A stretch of DNA of 64,000 bases from Paraferrimonas haliotis (GCF_002282895.1 NZ_NRRB01000004.1:309306-373305); one strand, 5' to 3'; counted from the stretch's first letter, positions 25,356-33,859 are shown. Notes: generated by a model from the sequence alone, not told the origin. A program made the numbers and translations.

Positions 25356-27383
25356 GTGAAGAAGCTAATGATAGCGCTTCTGAGCTTGCTCGTGCCTTTA
25401 GCCCACGCAACGGCCGAACAATCTCAAACGCTTTCCGTAGAAGTACTTTGGAAGTTAAACCGCATTGGTAACCCCATCATTTCCGCTAACGGCGAACACG
25501 TTGTCGCTCCGGTAACCAAATTTAACGTAGAAAGCGATAAGGGCGCGACTCAGTTGTGGCTGTTTGACAGCAAAGGCAACAGCCAACGCCCGCTTACCAG
25601 TGAAGGCTTGCGTGCGAGCGAAGCCACCTTCAGTCCAGATGGCAATACCCTAGCCTTTATCAGTAAGCGCGAAAACGACGACGCCGGTCAGGTGTATTTA
25701 CTGCCCATGAATCAAGCGGGTGAAGCTCAGCGTTTAACCCAAGTTCCGGGTGGCGTTTATGGCATTAAGTGGGTCGGCGAGCACATCTACTTTATAAGTC
25801 GCATTTTCCCGGGTAAAGACTGGGAAGCCATGAAGTCTCAACTAAAAGAGAACAAAGACAACAAAGTCTCGGCGCACCAATGGAACGCCCTGCCTTACTC
25901 TTACTTTGATCACTGGATAGACGAAGAGCGCAGTGCGCACGTATTCCGAATTCCGGTTAAAGGCGGCGACATTGAGCCTGTGACCCAAAACTTCAGTCTT
26001 GAGTTACCTCGAGGCAATCAAGGCTCTTACAGCTACGACGTCGATCCAAGCGAAACCTACATTGCCTTTAACAGCAACGGCTCCGACAACCAAGTGGATC
26101 CTAAGGTTGACTTGTTCTTAGGTAAAATAGGCGGTGACAAAGCGGACAACATAACCCCTGACAATCAGGCGCCGGATGCCAATCCGTTATTCAGTCCAAA
26201 CGGTAAAACCTTGGCCTTTACTCGTCAGTTGATCCCAGGCTTTTATGCCGATACCGCTAACTTAGTTCTGTTTGATGTAAAAAAACGCTCTGAGAAAGTC
26301 ATTACCACAGAATGGGATCGTTCCGTTGCTCGTTTTGTATGGATGCCAAACGGCAAAGGTTTCTACGCCGCCATCGATGATGCTGCCACGCGTCGCATTT
26401 ATTCTATCAACGCCAGTAACGGCAAGGTTAACGCCATTACTAAAAACACCAACTTTGGCGCGCCGTCCATTTCTAAAAACGGAATCATGGTCGCGGCAAA
26501 CGATAGCTTTTTATACCCTCCGAGAGTCGTAAAAGTTGATACACGTAACGGCAAAACAACCCGTTTAGATAGCTTTAATGACGACATATTAAAAGATGTG
26601 GATCTTGGTACCTACGAGTCGGTGACTTATAAAGGCTACAACGACGAAGACATTCAAATGTGGGTTCACTATCCTCCGGGCTTCGACAAAACCAAGAAAT
26701 ACCCACTATTTATGTTGGTTCATGGTGGTCCTCACAATGCCATTTCCGATGGTTTCCATTTTCGTTGGAACGCCCAAACCTTTGCCTCTTGGGGCTATGT
26801 AACCGCGTGGCCAAACTTCCACGGCTCTAGCTCATTCGGACAAGACTTTGCCGATAGCATTAACCCGGATTGGAAGAACAAGTCACTTGAAGATGTGATG
26901 AAAGCCACCGAGTGGTTTGAAAAGCAAGATTACATCGACAGCGACCGGATGGTGGCCGGTGGTGCCAGTTATGGTGGCTACCTAACCTCGATTATTCTTG
27001 GCGAAGATCACCCGTTTAAAGCGCTGCTGATTCACGCTGCGGTTTATAACATGTATTCGCAAATGGCGGCGGACTTCTCGGTTCACAGTACTCGCTTTGG
27101 CAACTACTGGGAAAAACCAGAAATCTATAAGAGCATCTCACCGCATTATTTTGCCGATGGATTTGATACACCAACCTTGGTTATCCATGGTCAATTGGAT
27201 TACCGCGTGCCTGTTGGTCAAGGTTTTGAGCTGTTTAGAACCTTGCAAACCCGTGGTGTTGAGTCGCGGATGATTTATTATCCAGACGAGAATCACTGGA
27301 TCATGAAGCCAAATAACTCCATTTATTGGTACAACCAAGTGGAAGATTGGATGACGCGCTTTGCCGAGCCCGGCGCCCAGTAA
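25356..27383 (+). CDS. S9 family prolyl oligopeptidase-like serine peptidase, exported
   Basis: The GTG start follows AAGGAGAT. The 675-residue protein has a signal peptide (about residues 1-20, ending AHATAE), a beta-propeller domain (about 30-400) and a C-terminal alpha/beta hydrolase domain. The catalytic triad is visible: Ser538 in GGASYGGY, Asp615 in GQLDYRVP and His647 in DENHWI. Such enzymes are dipeptidyl or acylaminoacyl peptidases of the periplasm in marine gammaproteobacteria. It is followed directly by a tandem palindrome cluster that can serve as terminator. Confidence 0.93.
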   Translation: MKKLMIALLSLLVPLAHATAEQSQTLSVEVLWKLNRIGNPIISANGEHVVAPVTKFNVESDKGATQLWLFDSKGNSQRPLTSEGLRASEATFSPDGNTLAFISKRENDDAGQVYLLPMNQAGEAQRLTQVPGGVYGIKWVGEHIYFISRIFPGKDWEAMKSQLKENKDNKVSAHQWNALPYSYFDHWIDEERSAHVFRIPVKGGDIEPVTQNFSLELPRGNQGSYSYDVDPSETYIAFNSNGSDNQVDPKVDLFLGKIGGDKADNITPDNQAPDANPLFSPNGKTLAFTRQLIPGFYADTANLVLFDVKKRSEKVITTEWDRSVARFVWMPNGKGFYAAIDDAATRRIYSINASNGKVNAITKNTNFGAPSISKNGIMVAANDSFLYPPRVVKVDTRNGKTTRLDSFNDDILKDVDLGTYESVTYKGYNDEDIQMWVHYPPGFDKTKKYPLFMLVHGGPHNAISDGFHFRWNAQTFASWGYVTAWPNFHGSSSFGQDFADSINPDWKNKSLEDVMKATEWFEKQDYIDSDRMVAGGASYGGYLTSIILGEDHPFKALLIHAAVYNMYSQMAADFSVHSTRFGNYWEKPEIYKSISPHYFADGFDTPTLVIHGQLDYRVPVGQGFELFRTLQTRGVESRMIYYPDENHWIMKPNNSIYWYNQVEDWMTRFAEPGAQ

Positions 27384-27385
27384 CC

Positions 27386-27437
27386 AAAAAGGGGGCCAGG
27401 CCCCCCTTTCCTAAAAAAGAAAAAGGGGCCTGGCCCC
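27386..27437. repeat. Pair of inverted REP-like palindromes, also a bidirectional terminator
   Basis: Two hairpins with nearly the same sequence in opposite orientation: AAAGGGGGCC-A-GGCCCCCCTTT and AAAAGGGGCC-T-GGCCCCTTTT followed by more T. They are separated by an A-rich linker. Either can stop transcription of the convergent peptidase and lipoprotein genes. Palindromic GGGGCC units of this form resemble REP/BIME elements. Confidence 0.65.
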
Positions 27438-27442
27438 TTTTT

Positions 27443-27676
27443 TTAGCGAGTTTTGTCGCAATGGCAAACTCGCTGACCGTTAGTGTCGAGTTTTTCCCGA
27501 TAAAAGCTAGGTCCGCACTGCCGCTTTATCTCTGTGCACGCGGCTCCTTGGCTATAGATAATTTGATTGGGCGCTAAACCTGTTGGATCGTCATTCGGTT
27601 GTTCGTAGCTGACACAGCCGCTCAAAGCCAATACCGCAAAACTCATCCCAACAACCAACATACTGCGAAACACCAT
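27443..27676 (-). CDS. Small Cys-rich lipoprotein, function unknown
   Basis: The 77-residue product has a type II signal peptide with lipobox LSGC (Cys about residue 21), so a mature lipoprotein of about 57 residues is expected. The mature part holds four further Cys residues (AACTEIKRQCGP and RVCHCDKTR), which could form disulfides in the periplasm. I do not recognise the family. Codon use is similar to neighbours. It lies downstream of a second small lipoprotein on the same strand. Confidence 0.7.
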   Translation of the reverse strand: MVFRSMLVVGMSFAVLALSGCVSYEQPNDDPTGLAPNQIIYSQGAACTEIKRQCGPSFYREKLDTNGQRVCHCDKTR

Positions 27677-27714
27677 ATTCTTCCTTCATGAACCATCGAT
27701 ATGTTGGTATTACT

Positions 27715-27948
27715 TTACGATTTTTTAACCGTCTTATCATGATTCACGTCACATTGATCCCAGTCGGTCGCATTTTTTTCACAATCGGTGGCGTCGGCTA
27801 TTTCGATGGTTCGCAGTTGATGAGTTTTTTGATCAAGCACATTGTAGTGATAATCTTCATGGACAGCGGATTGCTCGGTTGACTGTGGCGCTTGAGAGCA
27901 TCCAAACAAGCTCAAGCTTAGCAATCCAAATACCAGTGTCTTAGTCAT
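27715..27948 (-). CDS. Small lipoprotein, function unknown
   Basis: The ATG at 27948 is preferred because it starts a lipoprotein signal peptide, MTKTLVFGLLSLSLFGC; the open frame extends 14 codons further. The 77-residue product is lipidated at Cys17 and the mature part contains EDYHYNVLDQKTHQLRTIEI followed by a Cys-containing segment (DATDCEKNATDWDQCDVNHD). No family is recognised. It is 38 bp upstream of the other small lipoprotein and probably co-transcribed. Confidence 0.65.
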   Translation of the reverse strand: MTKTLVFGLLSLSLFGCSQAPQSTEQSAVHEDYHYNVLDQKTHQLRTIEIADATDCEKNATDWDQCDVNHDKTVKKS

Positions 27949-28078
27949 AACATTCAACCAGTTAAATATCTTAAAGAATGAATGCCACACTCTAACAAAT
28001 GCATAAGCTTAGTGTGGTGTTACAAACCACACTCATTGTGTGCCTAGGTGATGTTTACATTGGGTAATTTACAGCATT

Positions 28079-28372
28079 TTAGTTATTCTTAACCGCTTTC
28101 ATAAACTCGGTAAAATGGGGCTTAAGTGCTTTAAAGGTTGGATGGTTGCGATGATTAATGAGCACCTGCCCAAACAACTTAAGCCCAATTGCAAACTCAG
28201 TCGCTTCATCATCGCTTAATTCCAATTTACCCTTCATTTGGGAGACTATATGAAACAAGTCTTCGTTATTGCGCAATTCAAAGCTTAACGGACTTGCTGC
28301 AATCGCATTGCCTTTATTGTCCTCAAGGTGCTCAATCGTAAATTGGTATTTATGTCCTTTCATTTTTTTCAC
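28079..28372 (-). CDS. DUF3861 domain-containing protein
   Basis: The 97-residue cytoplasmic protein shows the DUF3861 pattern: KYQFTIEHLEDNKGNAI at the N-terminus, SFELRNNEDLFHIV in the middle, and FAIGLKLFGQVLINHRNHPTF followed by FTEFMKAVK at the end. Function is unknown. It starts 1 bp after the stop of the flavin-dependent reductase gene on the same strand, so the two are co-transcribed. Confidence 0.85.
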   Translation of the reverse strand: MKKMKGHKYQFTIEHLEDNKGNAIAASPLSFELRNNEDLFHIVSQMKGKLELSDDEATEFAIGLKLFGQVLINHRNHPTFKALKPHFTEFMKAVKNN

Positions 28373-28373
28373 C

Positions 28374-29489
28374 TCAGTAAGTCACTATTGATGCCTGATA
28401 GCTGGGATAATCGCAATAACCTTTATCATCGCCACCGTAAAATTGCTGACTAGCTTGCTCTGTTAAGGTCGCTAACGGCCAATTATGCGAAAAACGCTCA
28501 ACCAGATCTGGATTACTAATAAAGGCGGTTCCAAACGCCACAAAGTCCACCAAACCCTGCTCGATTATAGATTGTGCAGAATGGTCGGTATGTCCACCGG
28601 CTAACATTACCTGCCCACTGAATACTTGCCTCACCTTGCAACGAAACTCATTAGGTGCTGATTCATCGTTGGACGGGTTCTCGGAAAAATGAACGTAGGC
28701 CAACCCTAACGGCTCGAGCGCTTGTAATAGCTTAATGGTCAAGTCCGCCATTTCAGGATCTCGATGGCCTCCTTTTTCCAACAAGTGAGGTGAAATCCGA
28801 ACCCCTACCTTGTCAGCACCCACCGCGTTAACAACTCGCTGAGTCGTTTCCACTAGCATTCGAATACGGTTTTGTTGAGAGCCCCCGTAATCATCATCAC
28901 GTTTGTTGCTGCTCATGCGCATAAAGCTGTCAAACAAATAACCATGCGCACCATGAATTTCAACGCCGTCAAAGTTGGCCTCCATCGCATTACGCGTAGC
29001 CTGTACGAACTCTTGCTGAGTTCGCTCAATATCATGCCGGTCCATCGCTTTAGGCACTTGCGTTTCAATCATGCCAAAACCACCATCACCCAAAGGTCCG
29101 TACACTTTGTCGGCGACTTTTAGTGCGGACGGAGCCAAGGGTTGTGCCCCGGAAATGCGAGAGTGACCTCGGCGACCAACGTGCCAAAGCTGCACAAACA
29201 CTTTGCCTCCTTGTTGATGGATGGCCTCAGTTATTAAGCGCCAGCCATCGATGTGAGCTTGCTGATAGATACCCGGCGTGAGCGAATAGCCACGAGCCGC
29301 AGCCGATACCGGCGCACCTTCGGTGATAATTAAGCCTGCGCTGGCTCGCTGCTGATAATAGCGGGCCATGAGTGCATTCGGGACATTCCCAGGTTGAGTG
29401 GTGCGGGCTCGGGTCATCGGCGCCATCACCACGCGATTGGATAGCGTCATGGAACCGAGGCAAGCAGGACTTAAAAGATTGGCCTTCAT
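28374..29489 (-). CDS. Alkene reductase, Old Yellow Enzyme family (NemA-like)
   Basis: The start at 29489 (MKANLLSPACLGSMTLSNRV) is preferred: it follows AAGGG with good spacing and matches the family N-terminus; the open frame begins 13 codons earlier. The 371-residue FMN-dependent TIM barrel reduces activated C=C bonds or nitro compounds using NADPH. Key features are VVMAPMTRAR, QLWHVGRRGH, and the catalytic HGAH followed by GYLFDSF with the proton-donor Tyr. NemA-type enzymes often answer to electrophile stress; no nemR regulator is adjacent. Confidence 0.9.
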   Translation of the reverse strand: MKANLLSPACLGSMTLSNRVVMAPMTRARTTQPGNVPNALMARYYQQRASAGLIITEGAPVSAAARGYSLTPGIYQQAHIDGWRLITEAIHQQGGKVFVQLWHVGRRGHSRISGAQPLAPSALKVADKVYGPLGDGGFGMIETQVPKAMDRHDIERTQQEFVQATRNAMEANFDGVEIHGAHGYLFDSFMRMSSNKRDDDYGGSQQNRIRMLVETTQRVVNAVGADKVGVRISPHLLEKGGHRDPEMADLTIKLLQALEPLGLAYVHFSENPSNDESAPNEFRCKVRQVFSGQVMLAGGHTDHSAQSIIEQGLVDFVAFGTAFISNPDLVERFSHNWPLATLTEQASQQFYGGDDKGYCDYPSYQASIVTY

Positions 29490-29677
29490 CGAACGACCCT
29501 TGGTATGAGAATGAGCATAACTAACCATACCACAGCACAGACGCTCTGTTGCTCACTTATTGAAACCATTAAGCCATTGTCTAAATTGACCGTTTAAGGT
29601 AAAGTCGCGCCGGCAATGGCTAGGAGAGCGTCTTAGTTTTCCTTATCAACAAGAGTACATTCAAGAGGTAGTACATT

Positions 29678-30112
29678 ATGAGTCAGGTTATTGGAATTCA
29701 AATTACATCCGCGGCAAACGATGCTTTAGTAGGCTCTATCTGGATGTTAGACACAACCTCTGACGAGATGCGTCATTTAGCCTCCAAAGGTGAGTTGTTC
29801 AACGCCGATCAGCTCGTCAACAAAAGTGAGTTGGGCGAATTTGACTACAGAGAAGTAGCAGTAGAAGCACCGGCATTTCGAGAAGGCGGCCAGCATCTTA
29901 ATGTAAACGTATTGGATCGTGAAACTTTAGTAAAAGTGATGGATGCTCAAGAGCGGATCGAAACCGGCAATGCAAGCAACGATGACCACGCCATTGTGAA
30001 CGAAGCCGCACAGCTAACCATTCGAGTGTCGGGTTACGCGGTTCGCTTTAATTCGCTCACCTTAGCTCAACAGCGCGACGTAGTCGCCCGCACCTTCACG
30101 ACTTCAATGTAA
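29678..30112 (+). CDS. Uncharacterised soluble protein
   Basis: I do not recognise this 144-residue protein. It has no signal peptide or membrane segment, is acidic overall, and reads as a mixed alpha/beta domain ([20 protein letters not shown] at the start; [18 protein letters not shown] near the end). A strong AAGAGGT ribosome site precedes the ATG and an intrinsic terminator follows 20 bp after the stop, so it is a monocistronic gene. Confidence 0.75.
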   Translation: MSQVIGIQITSAANDALVGSIWMLDTTSDEMRHLASKGELFNADQLVNKSELGEFDYREVAVEAPAFREGGQHLNVNVLDRETLVKVMDAQERIETGNASNDDHAIVNEAAQLTIRVSGYAVRFNSLTLAQQRDVVARTFTTSM

Positions 30113-30133
30113 GGCCCCCTATCCTTTTTACCC

Positions 30134-30161
30134 AAAACCGAGCTTGCGCTCGGTTTTTTTT
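30134..30161 (+). terminator. Terminator, first copy of the CCGAGCTTGCGCTCGG hairpin
   Basis: AAAACCGAGC-TTGC-GCTCGGTTTT followed by a T-run. The same hairpin recurs twice near 32.05 and 32.21 kb. Confidence 0.92.
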
Positions 30162-30259
30162 AACCTTCATTCAACCAACATTCATCGATAGCGTTGGCGC
30201 GTCAGTCTTTATTAGTCTTTACTAAAATTAAGATTGTATTAACCAGTTTGGTGAAACGA

Positions 30260-32005
30260 ATGTGCAATTTGAATCGAATCATAATTTTACTCACACTCAC
30301 AAGCTTTACTGCGTTGGCTAACGAAGCAGCAGACATCATCTACACCAATGCAAATGTGCGGACAATGAACGAGACGCAACCACGGGCTGAGGCTGTGGCC
30401 ATCAAAGGCAATAAAATTGTGATGGTAGGCTCGGCAGTTAACGCTAAAAGCCTAATAGGAACCGATACTCAAGTCATCGATTTGAAAGGTAAAACCGTCT
30501 TACCCGGCTTCATAAGCACTCATGATCATTTGATTGCATCGCGGTGGACGACTTCCGGCGTACAAATATACGATGCCACCTCAAAAGCAGAAGCGTTAGC
30601 TAAAATTAAAGCTTACGCTGAAGCAAACCCCGATCACAAGGTGATAAAAGGCGTTGGTTGGGACAAAAATATGCTGGAAGGCATGCCAATTGCTACCGAT
30701 CTCGACAAAGCGGTACCCAACCGTCCAGCCATAATTCTTGATAACACTATTCACGATGCGTGGCTTAACAGCGCCGCGCTAGAAGCCGGCAATGTCACCA
30801 AAGATACGCCTGACGCTGTGCCCGGTGTTACTTACTGGGTGCGCGATGACGATGGCAACCCAACCGGTGCCGCCATCGAAATTCAATGGTTTCAATCCTA
30901 CATTGATATCGGTGCGTGGGATCCGGATGCTATGATTCCGGAAAGCGCTGACTACCTGCTTAACTTAGCGGCTCGAAACGGCACAACCATGGTTTTAGTT
31001 CCTGGCATTGTTACGCCGAACATAAAAGACGTCCACGGCGGGATGGAAAAGGACTTCGTAACGGCAATGGATATCCTGCAAGAATGGGCTGACGCTGATA
31101 AGTTACCGCTGAGGGTTCAAGCCCAACCGTTTTTTAAAACGCCGGTGGGCGATCCTCATCGCTTTGTCGATTTTGGCGCGCGGATGAAACAGAAATATAA
31201 CAGTGACATATTGCGAACTCGAAGCTTAAAAATCCACCCCGAAGGTAATACGGTTGCCGGCACAGCCCCCTTTGTCGACCCTTATAAAAACCAGCCAACC
31301 CATCGCGGAAAGTTTAACGTACAGCCCGAAACAACAATGGCCATCGTTACTAAGGCGGCGAAAGCCGGGTTAGATGTTTTCATTCATACCGACGGTGATC
31401 GCTCATCGCGAGCGGCGGTGGATGCTATATTAGAAGCCCGAAAAATCAATCCAGATAGTCGCAGTGCCCTGCATCACGCGATTTGGGTTCACCCAGACGA
31501 CCAAAAACGCATCATAGAGAATCAAATTCCGGTTAACTCAACACCCAGTTTTACCAACACTTTTGGTGGCGGCAAATTAGACAATGAAAGAATGATTGGT
31601 TATCCGCGCATCGACACTTCTTTAGGGCGCTATGCCCACTTTGCCCGTAATGGCGTGAAAGTCAGTATTTCTGCTGACGTACCCAGCACCTCACCTACCA
31701 TGCAAGCACCTTTGTTTGTGGTCGATGGCGCGACGACTGGTATCGATATCTCAAATCCTAACAATACCGAGGTATTTCCTCCCAATTGGCAACCTATGAC
31801 CATACATCAGGCTATGCGTGCCATTACCATTGATGCGGCTTGGATGTTAGCCATGGAAGATAAAGTGGGTAGCCTAGAGGTGAACAAGTATGCCGATTTG
31901 GTTATCTTAGAATCAGACCCCTATGACGCCAAGCCAGGGACCGCTCATCAAATTCCACTGTTAATGACGGTTATGAATGGGCGGGTAACGCATGAAGCGC
32001 AATAG
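30260..32005 (+). CDS. Exported amidohydrolase, YtcJ-like (Amidohydro_3)
   Basis: The ATG at 30260 is preferred because it gives a signal peptide (CNLNRIIILLTLTSFTALA); an open frame reaches back to 30194 without a good ribosome site. The 581-residue mature enzyme is a metal-dependent hydrolase: DLKGKTVLPGFISTHDH carries the HxH-type metal site (HDH), later metal ligands lie in FIHTDGDR and HHAIWVHPDD, and VSISADVPST holds the catalytic Asp. It ends with the usual EVNKYADLVIL. The substrate is unknown; the family includes N-substituted formamide deformylases. Confidence 0.88.
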   Translation: MCNLNRIIILLTLTSFTALANEAADIIYTNANVRTMNETQPRAEAVAIKGNKIVMVGSAVNAKSLIGTDTQVIDLKGKTVLPGFISTHDHLIASRWTTSGVQIYDATSKAEALAKIKAYAEANPDHKVIKGVGWDKNMLEGMPIATDLDKAVPNRPAIILDNTIHDAWLNSAALEAGNVTKDTPDAVPGVTYWVRDDDGNPTGAAIEIQWFQSYIDIGAWDPDAMIPESADYLLNLAARNGTTMVLVPGIVTPNIKDVHGGMEKDFVTAMDILQEWADADKLPLRVQAQPFFKTPVGDPHRFVDFGARMKQKYNSDILRTRSLKIHPEGNTVAGTAPFVDPYKNQPTHRGKFNVQPETTMAIVTKAAKAGLDVFIHTDGDRSSRAAVDAILEARKINPDSRSALHHAIWVHPDDQKRIIENQIPVNSTPSFTNTFGGGKLDNERMIGYPRIDTSLGRYAHFARNGVKVSISADVPSTSPTMQAPLFVVDGATTGIDISNPNNTEVFPPNWQPMTIHQAMRAITIDAAWMLAMEDKVGSLEVNKYADLVILESDPYDAKPGTAHQIPLLMTVMNGRVTHEAQ

Positions 32006-32049
32006 CAGCGGATAAACTAACAACGAAGGGTCAACCTCTCCCCTATAGC

Positions 32050-32079
32050 AAAAAACCGAGCTTGCGCTCGGTTTTTTTT
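32050..32079. terminator. Terminator, second copy, after the amidohydrolase
   Basis: AAAAAACCGAG-CTTGCG-CTCGGTTTTTTTT, 45 bp after the amidohydrolase stop. It is also the left part of a direct repeat that continues into a tRNA-Ser fragment. Confidence 0.9.
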
Positions 32080-32082
32080 ATG

Positions 32083-32101
32083 TGGCGGTGAGTGAGAGAT
32101 T
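32083..32101 (-). pseudogene. Truncated tRNA-Ser 3' end (19 nt)
   Basis: TGGCGGTGAGTGAGAGATT is identical to the CCA-end, acceptor and start of the T-arm of the intact tRNA-Ser at 32239-32326, then the match stops. With the preceding terminator it forms a direct repeat of about 51 bp (32050-32101 and 32207-32257), the remnant of a tandem duplication. Confidence 0.75.
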
Positions 32102-32104
32102 ATT

Positions 32105-32188
32105 CAACAACGTCCTGTTGTTGCCCCTGCGGGCACCTTCGGCGATTCAAAAAGGTGTCCTACCTTTTTGTCGAACTCTCGAGAGTTC
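32105..32188. repeat. Four consecutive hairpins within the duplicated tRNA-Ser region
   Basis: Four perfect stems follow one another: CAACAAC-GTCCT-GTTGTTG (32105-32123), TGCCC-CTGC-GGGCA (32122-32135), CAAAAAGGT-GTCCT-ACCTTTTTG (32148-32170) and GAACTCTCGAGAGTTC (32173-32188). Two share the loop GTCCT. The last one includes CGAACTCTCGA, also found in the tRNA-Ser T-arm. Confidence 0.65.
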
Positions 32189-32206
32189 TAACCTCTCCCT
32201 CAAACG

Positions 32207-32233
32207 AAAAAAACCGAGCTTGCGCTCGGTTTT
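32207..32233. terminator. Terminator, third copy, downstream of tRNA-Ser
   Basis: The same CCGAGCTTGCGCTCGG hairpin. Read on the minus strand it is followed by seven T residues and terminates the tRNA-Ser transcript 6 bp after CCA. Confidence 0.88.
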
Positions 32234-32238
32234 ATATG

Positions 32239-32326
32239 TGGCGGTGAGTGAGAGATTCGAACTCTCGATACATTGCTGTATACACACTTTCCAGGCGTGC
32301 TCCTTCAGCCACTCGGACAACTCACC
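32239..32326 (-). tRNA. tRNA-Ser (GGA)
   Basis: An 88-nt gene with encoded CCA. It starts GGTGAGTTGTCCGAGTGGC, has anticodon GGA in GCCTGGAAAGT, and carries the long variable arm characteristic of serine tRNAs. The acceptor stem pairs GGTGAGT with ACTCACC. Confidence 0.96.
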
Positions 32327-32329
32327 AAT

Positions 32330-32346
32330 CGTTGCTATAGGCAACG
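32330..32346 (-). other. Leader hairpin at the 5' end of the tRNA-Ser precursor
   Basis: CGTTGC-TATAG-GCAACG lies between the promoter and the tRNA. Transcription should begin close to its distal arm, so the precursor would start with this stem. Confidence 0.5.
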
Positions 32347-32353
32347 GAGCGCT

Positions 32354-32382
32354 ACTTTACGCAAATCACAGCAGAGGGTCAA
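32354..32382 (-). promoter_or_regulatory. Sigma-70 promoter of tRNA-Ser
   Basis: On the minus strand TTGACC, a 17-bp spacer and TAAAGT, 28 bp before the tRNA 5' end. Confidence 0.75.
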
Positions 32383-32568
32383 GCAAAAACCCGTGCAAGC
32401 TTTGCAATCGCGCAATTGCTGAGCAAACAGTTGTGCCGATCACAATAATACCGAAATATGAGGCTGAGCTTTACTTTGGAAATAAAAAACTCGTTTAACT
32501 ACTCATAAATGGGTATTCTGCAACTGCTCGATGAAAGCAAAACGATGAACTACTTTTCTAAATCGGGC

Positions 32569-32678
32569 CTTTCTTATGGATTACTGCACAAATCCTAAGA
32601 AAGTAAAGACGACGCTCCTAAGTGTTCTGCAGGGCGGAGCAACGTCTCTATCATAGCGGCCTATTTGGCCGCTTTTTT
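32569..32678 (+). ncRNA. Candidate small RNA with three stem-loops and an intrinsic terminator
   Basis: In the 385-bp gene-free gap between tRNA-Ser and nadA three hairpins are stacked on the plus strand. The first pairs CTTTCTTA-T-GGATT (32569-32582) with AATCCTAAGAAAG (32591-32603). The second pairs GACGACGCTCC with GGAGCAACGTC (32608-32645) around one internal mismatch region. The third is AGCGGCC-TATTT-GGCCGCT (32655-32673) followed by a T-run. The T-run direction does not fit nadA or tRNA-Ser, both on the minus strand, and no plus-strand gene lies upstream, so a stand-alone RNA is the simplest reading. I saw no clear promoter in 32383-32568. Confidence 0.45.
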
Positions 32679-32711
32679 CTTGGCTTTGCTATTCAAGCCA
32701 AGCACTGACGA

Positions 32712-33776
32712 CTAGGCGTTGCCCTTAACCTTCATTTTTAACGCCTTGGCAAAATTCAACATGCGCTCAAGCGGAATCATCGCCTTTTTAGCCAACTCGT
32801 TATCAACAAACACTTCGTGAGTGCTTTTATCTGAGTCCGATAAAGCCGATTCTATCGCTTTTAAGCCATTCATCGCCATCCACGGGCAATGCGCACAGCT
32901 CTTGCACGTTGCGCCATTACCACCGGTTGGCGCTTCAATGAAGGTTTTGTTGGGCGCCAGTTGCTGCATCTTATAGAAAATGCCTTTGTCCGTTGCCACG
33001 ATAAAGGTGTCGTTTTGCATGTCCTGGGAGGCTTGAATCAGCTGACTGGTGGAGCCGACCGCATCGGCTAGTGCTACCACGTTAGCAGGCGATTCCGGAT
33101 GAACCAAAACCGCCGCACCAGGGTTTTGAGCTTTAAGCTCGCGCATAGCATTGGCTTTAAATTCGTCATGAACAATACAAGCACCCTGCCACATCAGCAT
33201 TTCAGCGCCGGTTTGCTCGGCAATATAGCTACCAAGGTGTCTATCGGGTCCCCAAATGATTTTTTTATCTTCTGAGTCCAAATGCTCAACAATCTCAAGA
33301 GCAATGCTCGAGGTGACTACCCAATCTGCGCGGGCTTTTACCGCTGCCGAGGTATTGGCATAAACCACAACAGTATGATCGGGGTGGGCATCGCAAAACT
33401 CGCTAAAGGCTTTTTCTGGGCAACCCAGATCCAAAGAGCATGTCGCCTCGAGTGTTGGCATGAGCACGGTTTTCTCGGGGCTTAATATTTTGGCGGTTTC
33501 CCCCATAAAGCGCACACCGCAGATAACCAGAGTGTCGGCTGGGTGCTCTGCTCCAAAACGAGCCATTTCCAACGAATCCGCAACGCACCCGCCGGTTTCT
33601 TCCGCCAATGCTTGAATTTCAGGATCGGTATAGTAATGAGCAACCAAAACGGCATTATGCTGCTTTAGCAAGGCTTTAATTTGCTCGATATAGGCCGATT
33701 TTTGTTGTTGGCTTAGGGGTTGTGGTTTGGGCGGGAACGGATAGTCCATCGCCGCAACGTCCAGAAATTGACTCAT
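32712..33776 (-). CDS. nadA: Quinolinate synthase A
   Basis: This 354-residue [4Fe-4S] enzyme condenses iminoaspartate with dihydroxyacetone phosphate to give quinolinate in NAD biosynthesis. Cluster ligands are visible in [22 protein letters not shown] and the C-terminal [13 protein letters not shown]. Other conserved blocks are [20 protein letters not shown] and [14 protein letters not shown]. Length matches E. coli NadA (347). It is monocistronic here; nadB and nadC are not in the window. A TATAAT -10 element lies about 30 bp upstream of the start. Confidence 0.96.
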   Translation of the reverse strand: MSQFLDVAAMDYPFPPKPQPLSQQQKSAYIEQIKALLKQHNAVLVAHYYTDPEIQALAEETGGCVADSLEMARFGAEHPADTLVICGVRFMGETAKILSPEKTVLMPTLEATCSLDLGCPEKAFSEFCDAHPDHTVVVYANTSAAVKARADWVVTSSIALEIVEHLDSEDKKIIWGPDRHLGSYIAEQTGAEMLMWQGACIVHDEFKANAMRELKAQNPGAAVLVHPESPANVVALADAVGSTSQLIQASQDMQNDTFIVATDKGIFYKMQQLAPNKTFIEAPTGGNGATCKSCAHCPWMAMNGLKAIESALSDSDKSTHEVFVDNELAKKAMIPLERMLNFAKALKMKVKGNA

Positions 33777-33829
33777 AGTGCTACTGCTTTGTTATTAAGA
33801 TTGGGCCATTATACTCCCTTGCTCTCCAA

Positions 33830-33859
33830 TAAAAAAGCGCAGCCGGTAAGGGCTGCGCT
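33830..33859 (-). terminator. Terminator of the branched-chain keto acid dehydrogenase operon
   Basis: A 9-bp stem AGCGCAGCC / GGCTGCGCT with a 6-nt loop. On the minus strand it is followed by six T residues, 35 bp after the E2 stop codon. Confidence 0.9.

Noticed and set aside
25156..25359. A 67-codon frame overlapping the S9 peptidase start as GTGA
   Set aside because: The composition is unlike a protein, there is no ribosome site, and it spans the likely promoter of the peptidase gene.
32082..32498. A 138-codon open frame across the tRNA-Ser region
   Set aside because: It reads antisense through tRNA-Ser, the terminators and the hairpins, has no ribosome site and shows the RFELS/SSNLSL pattern of tRNA-derived false genes.
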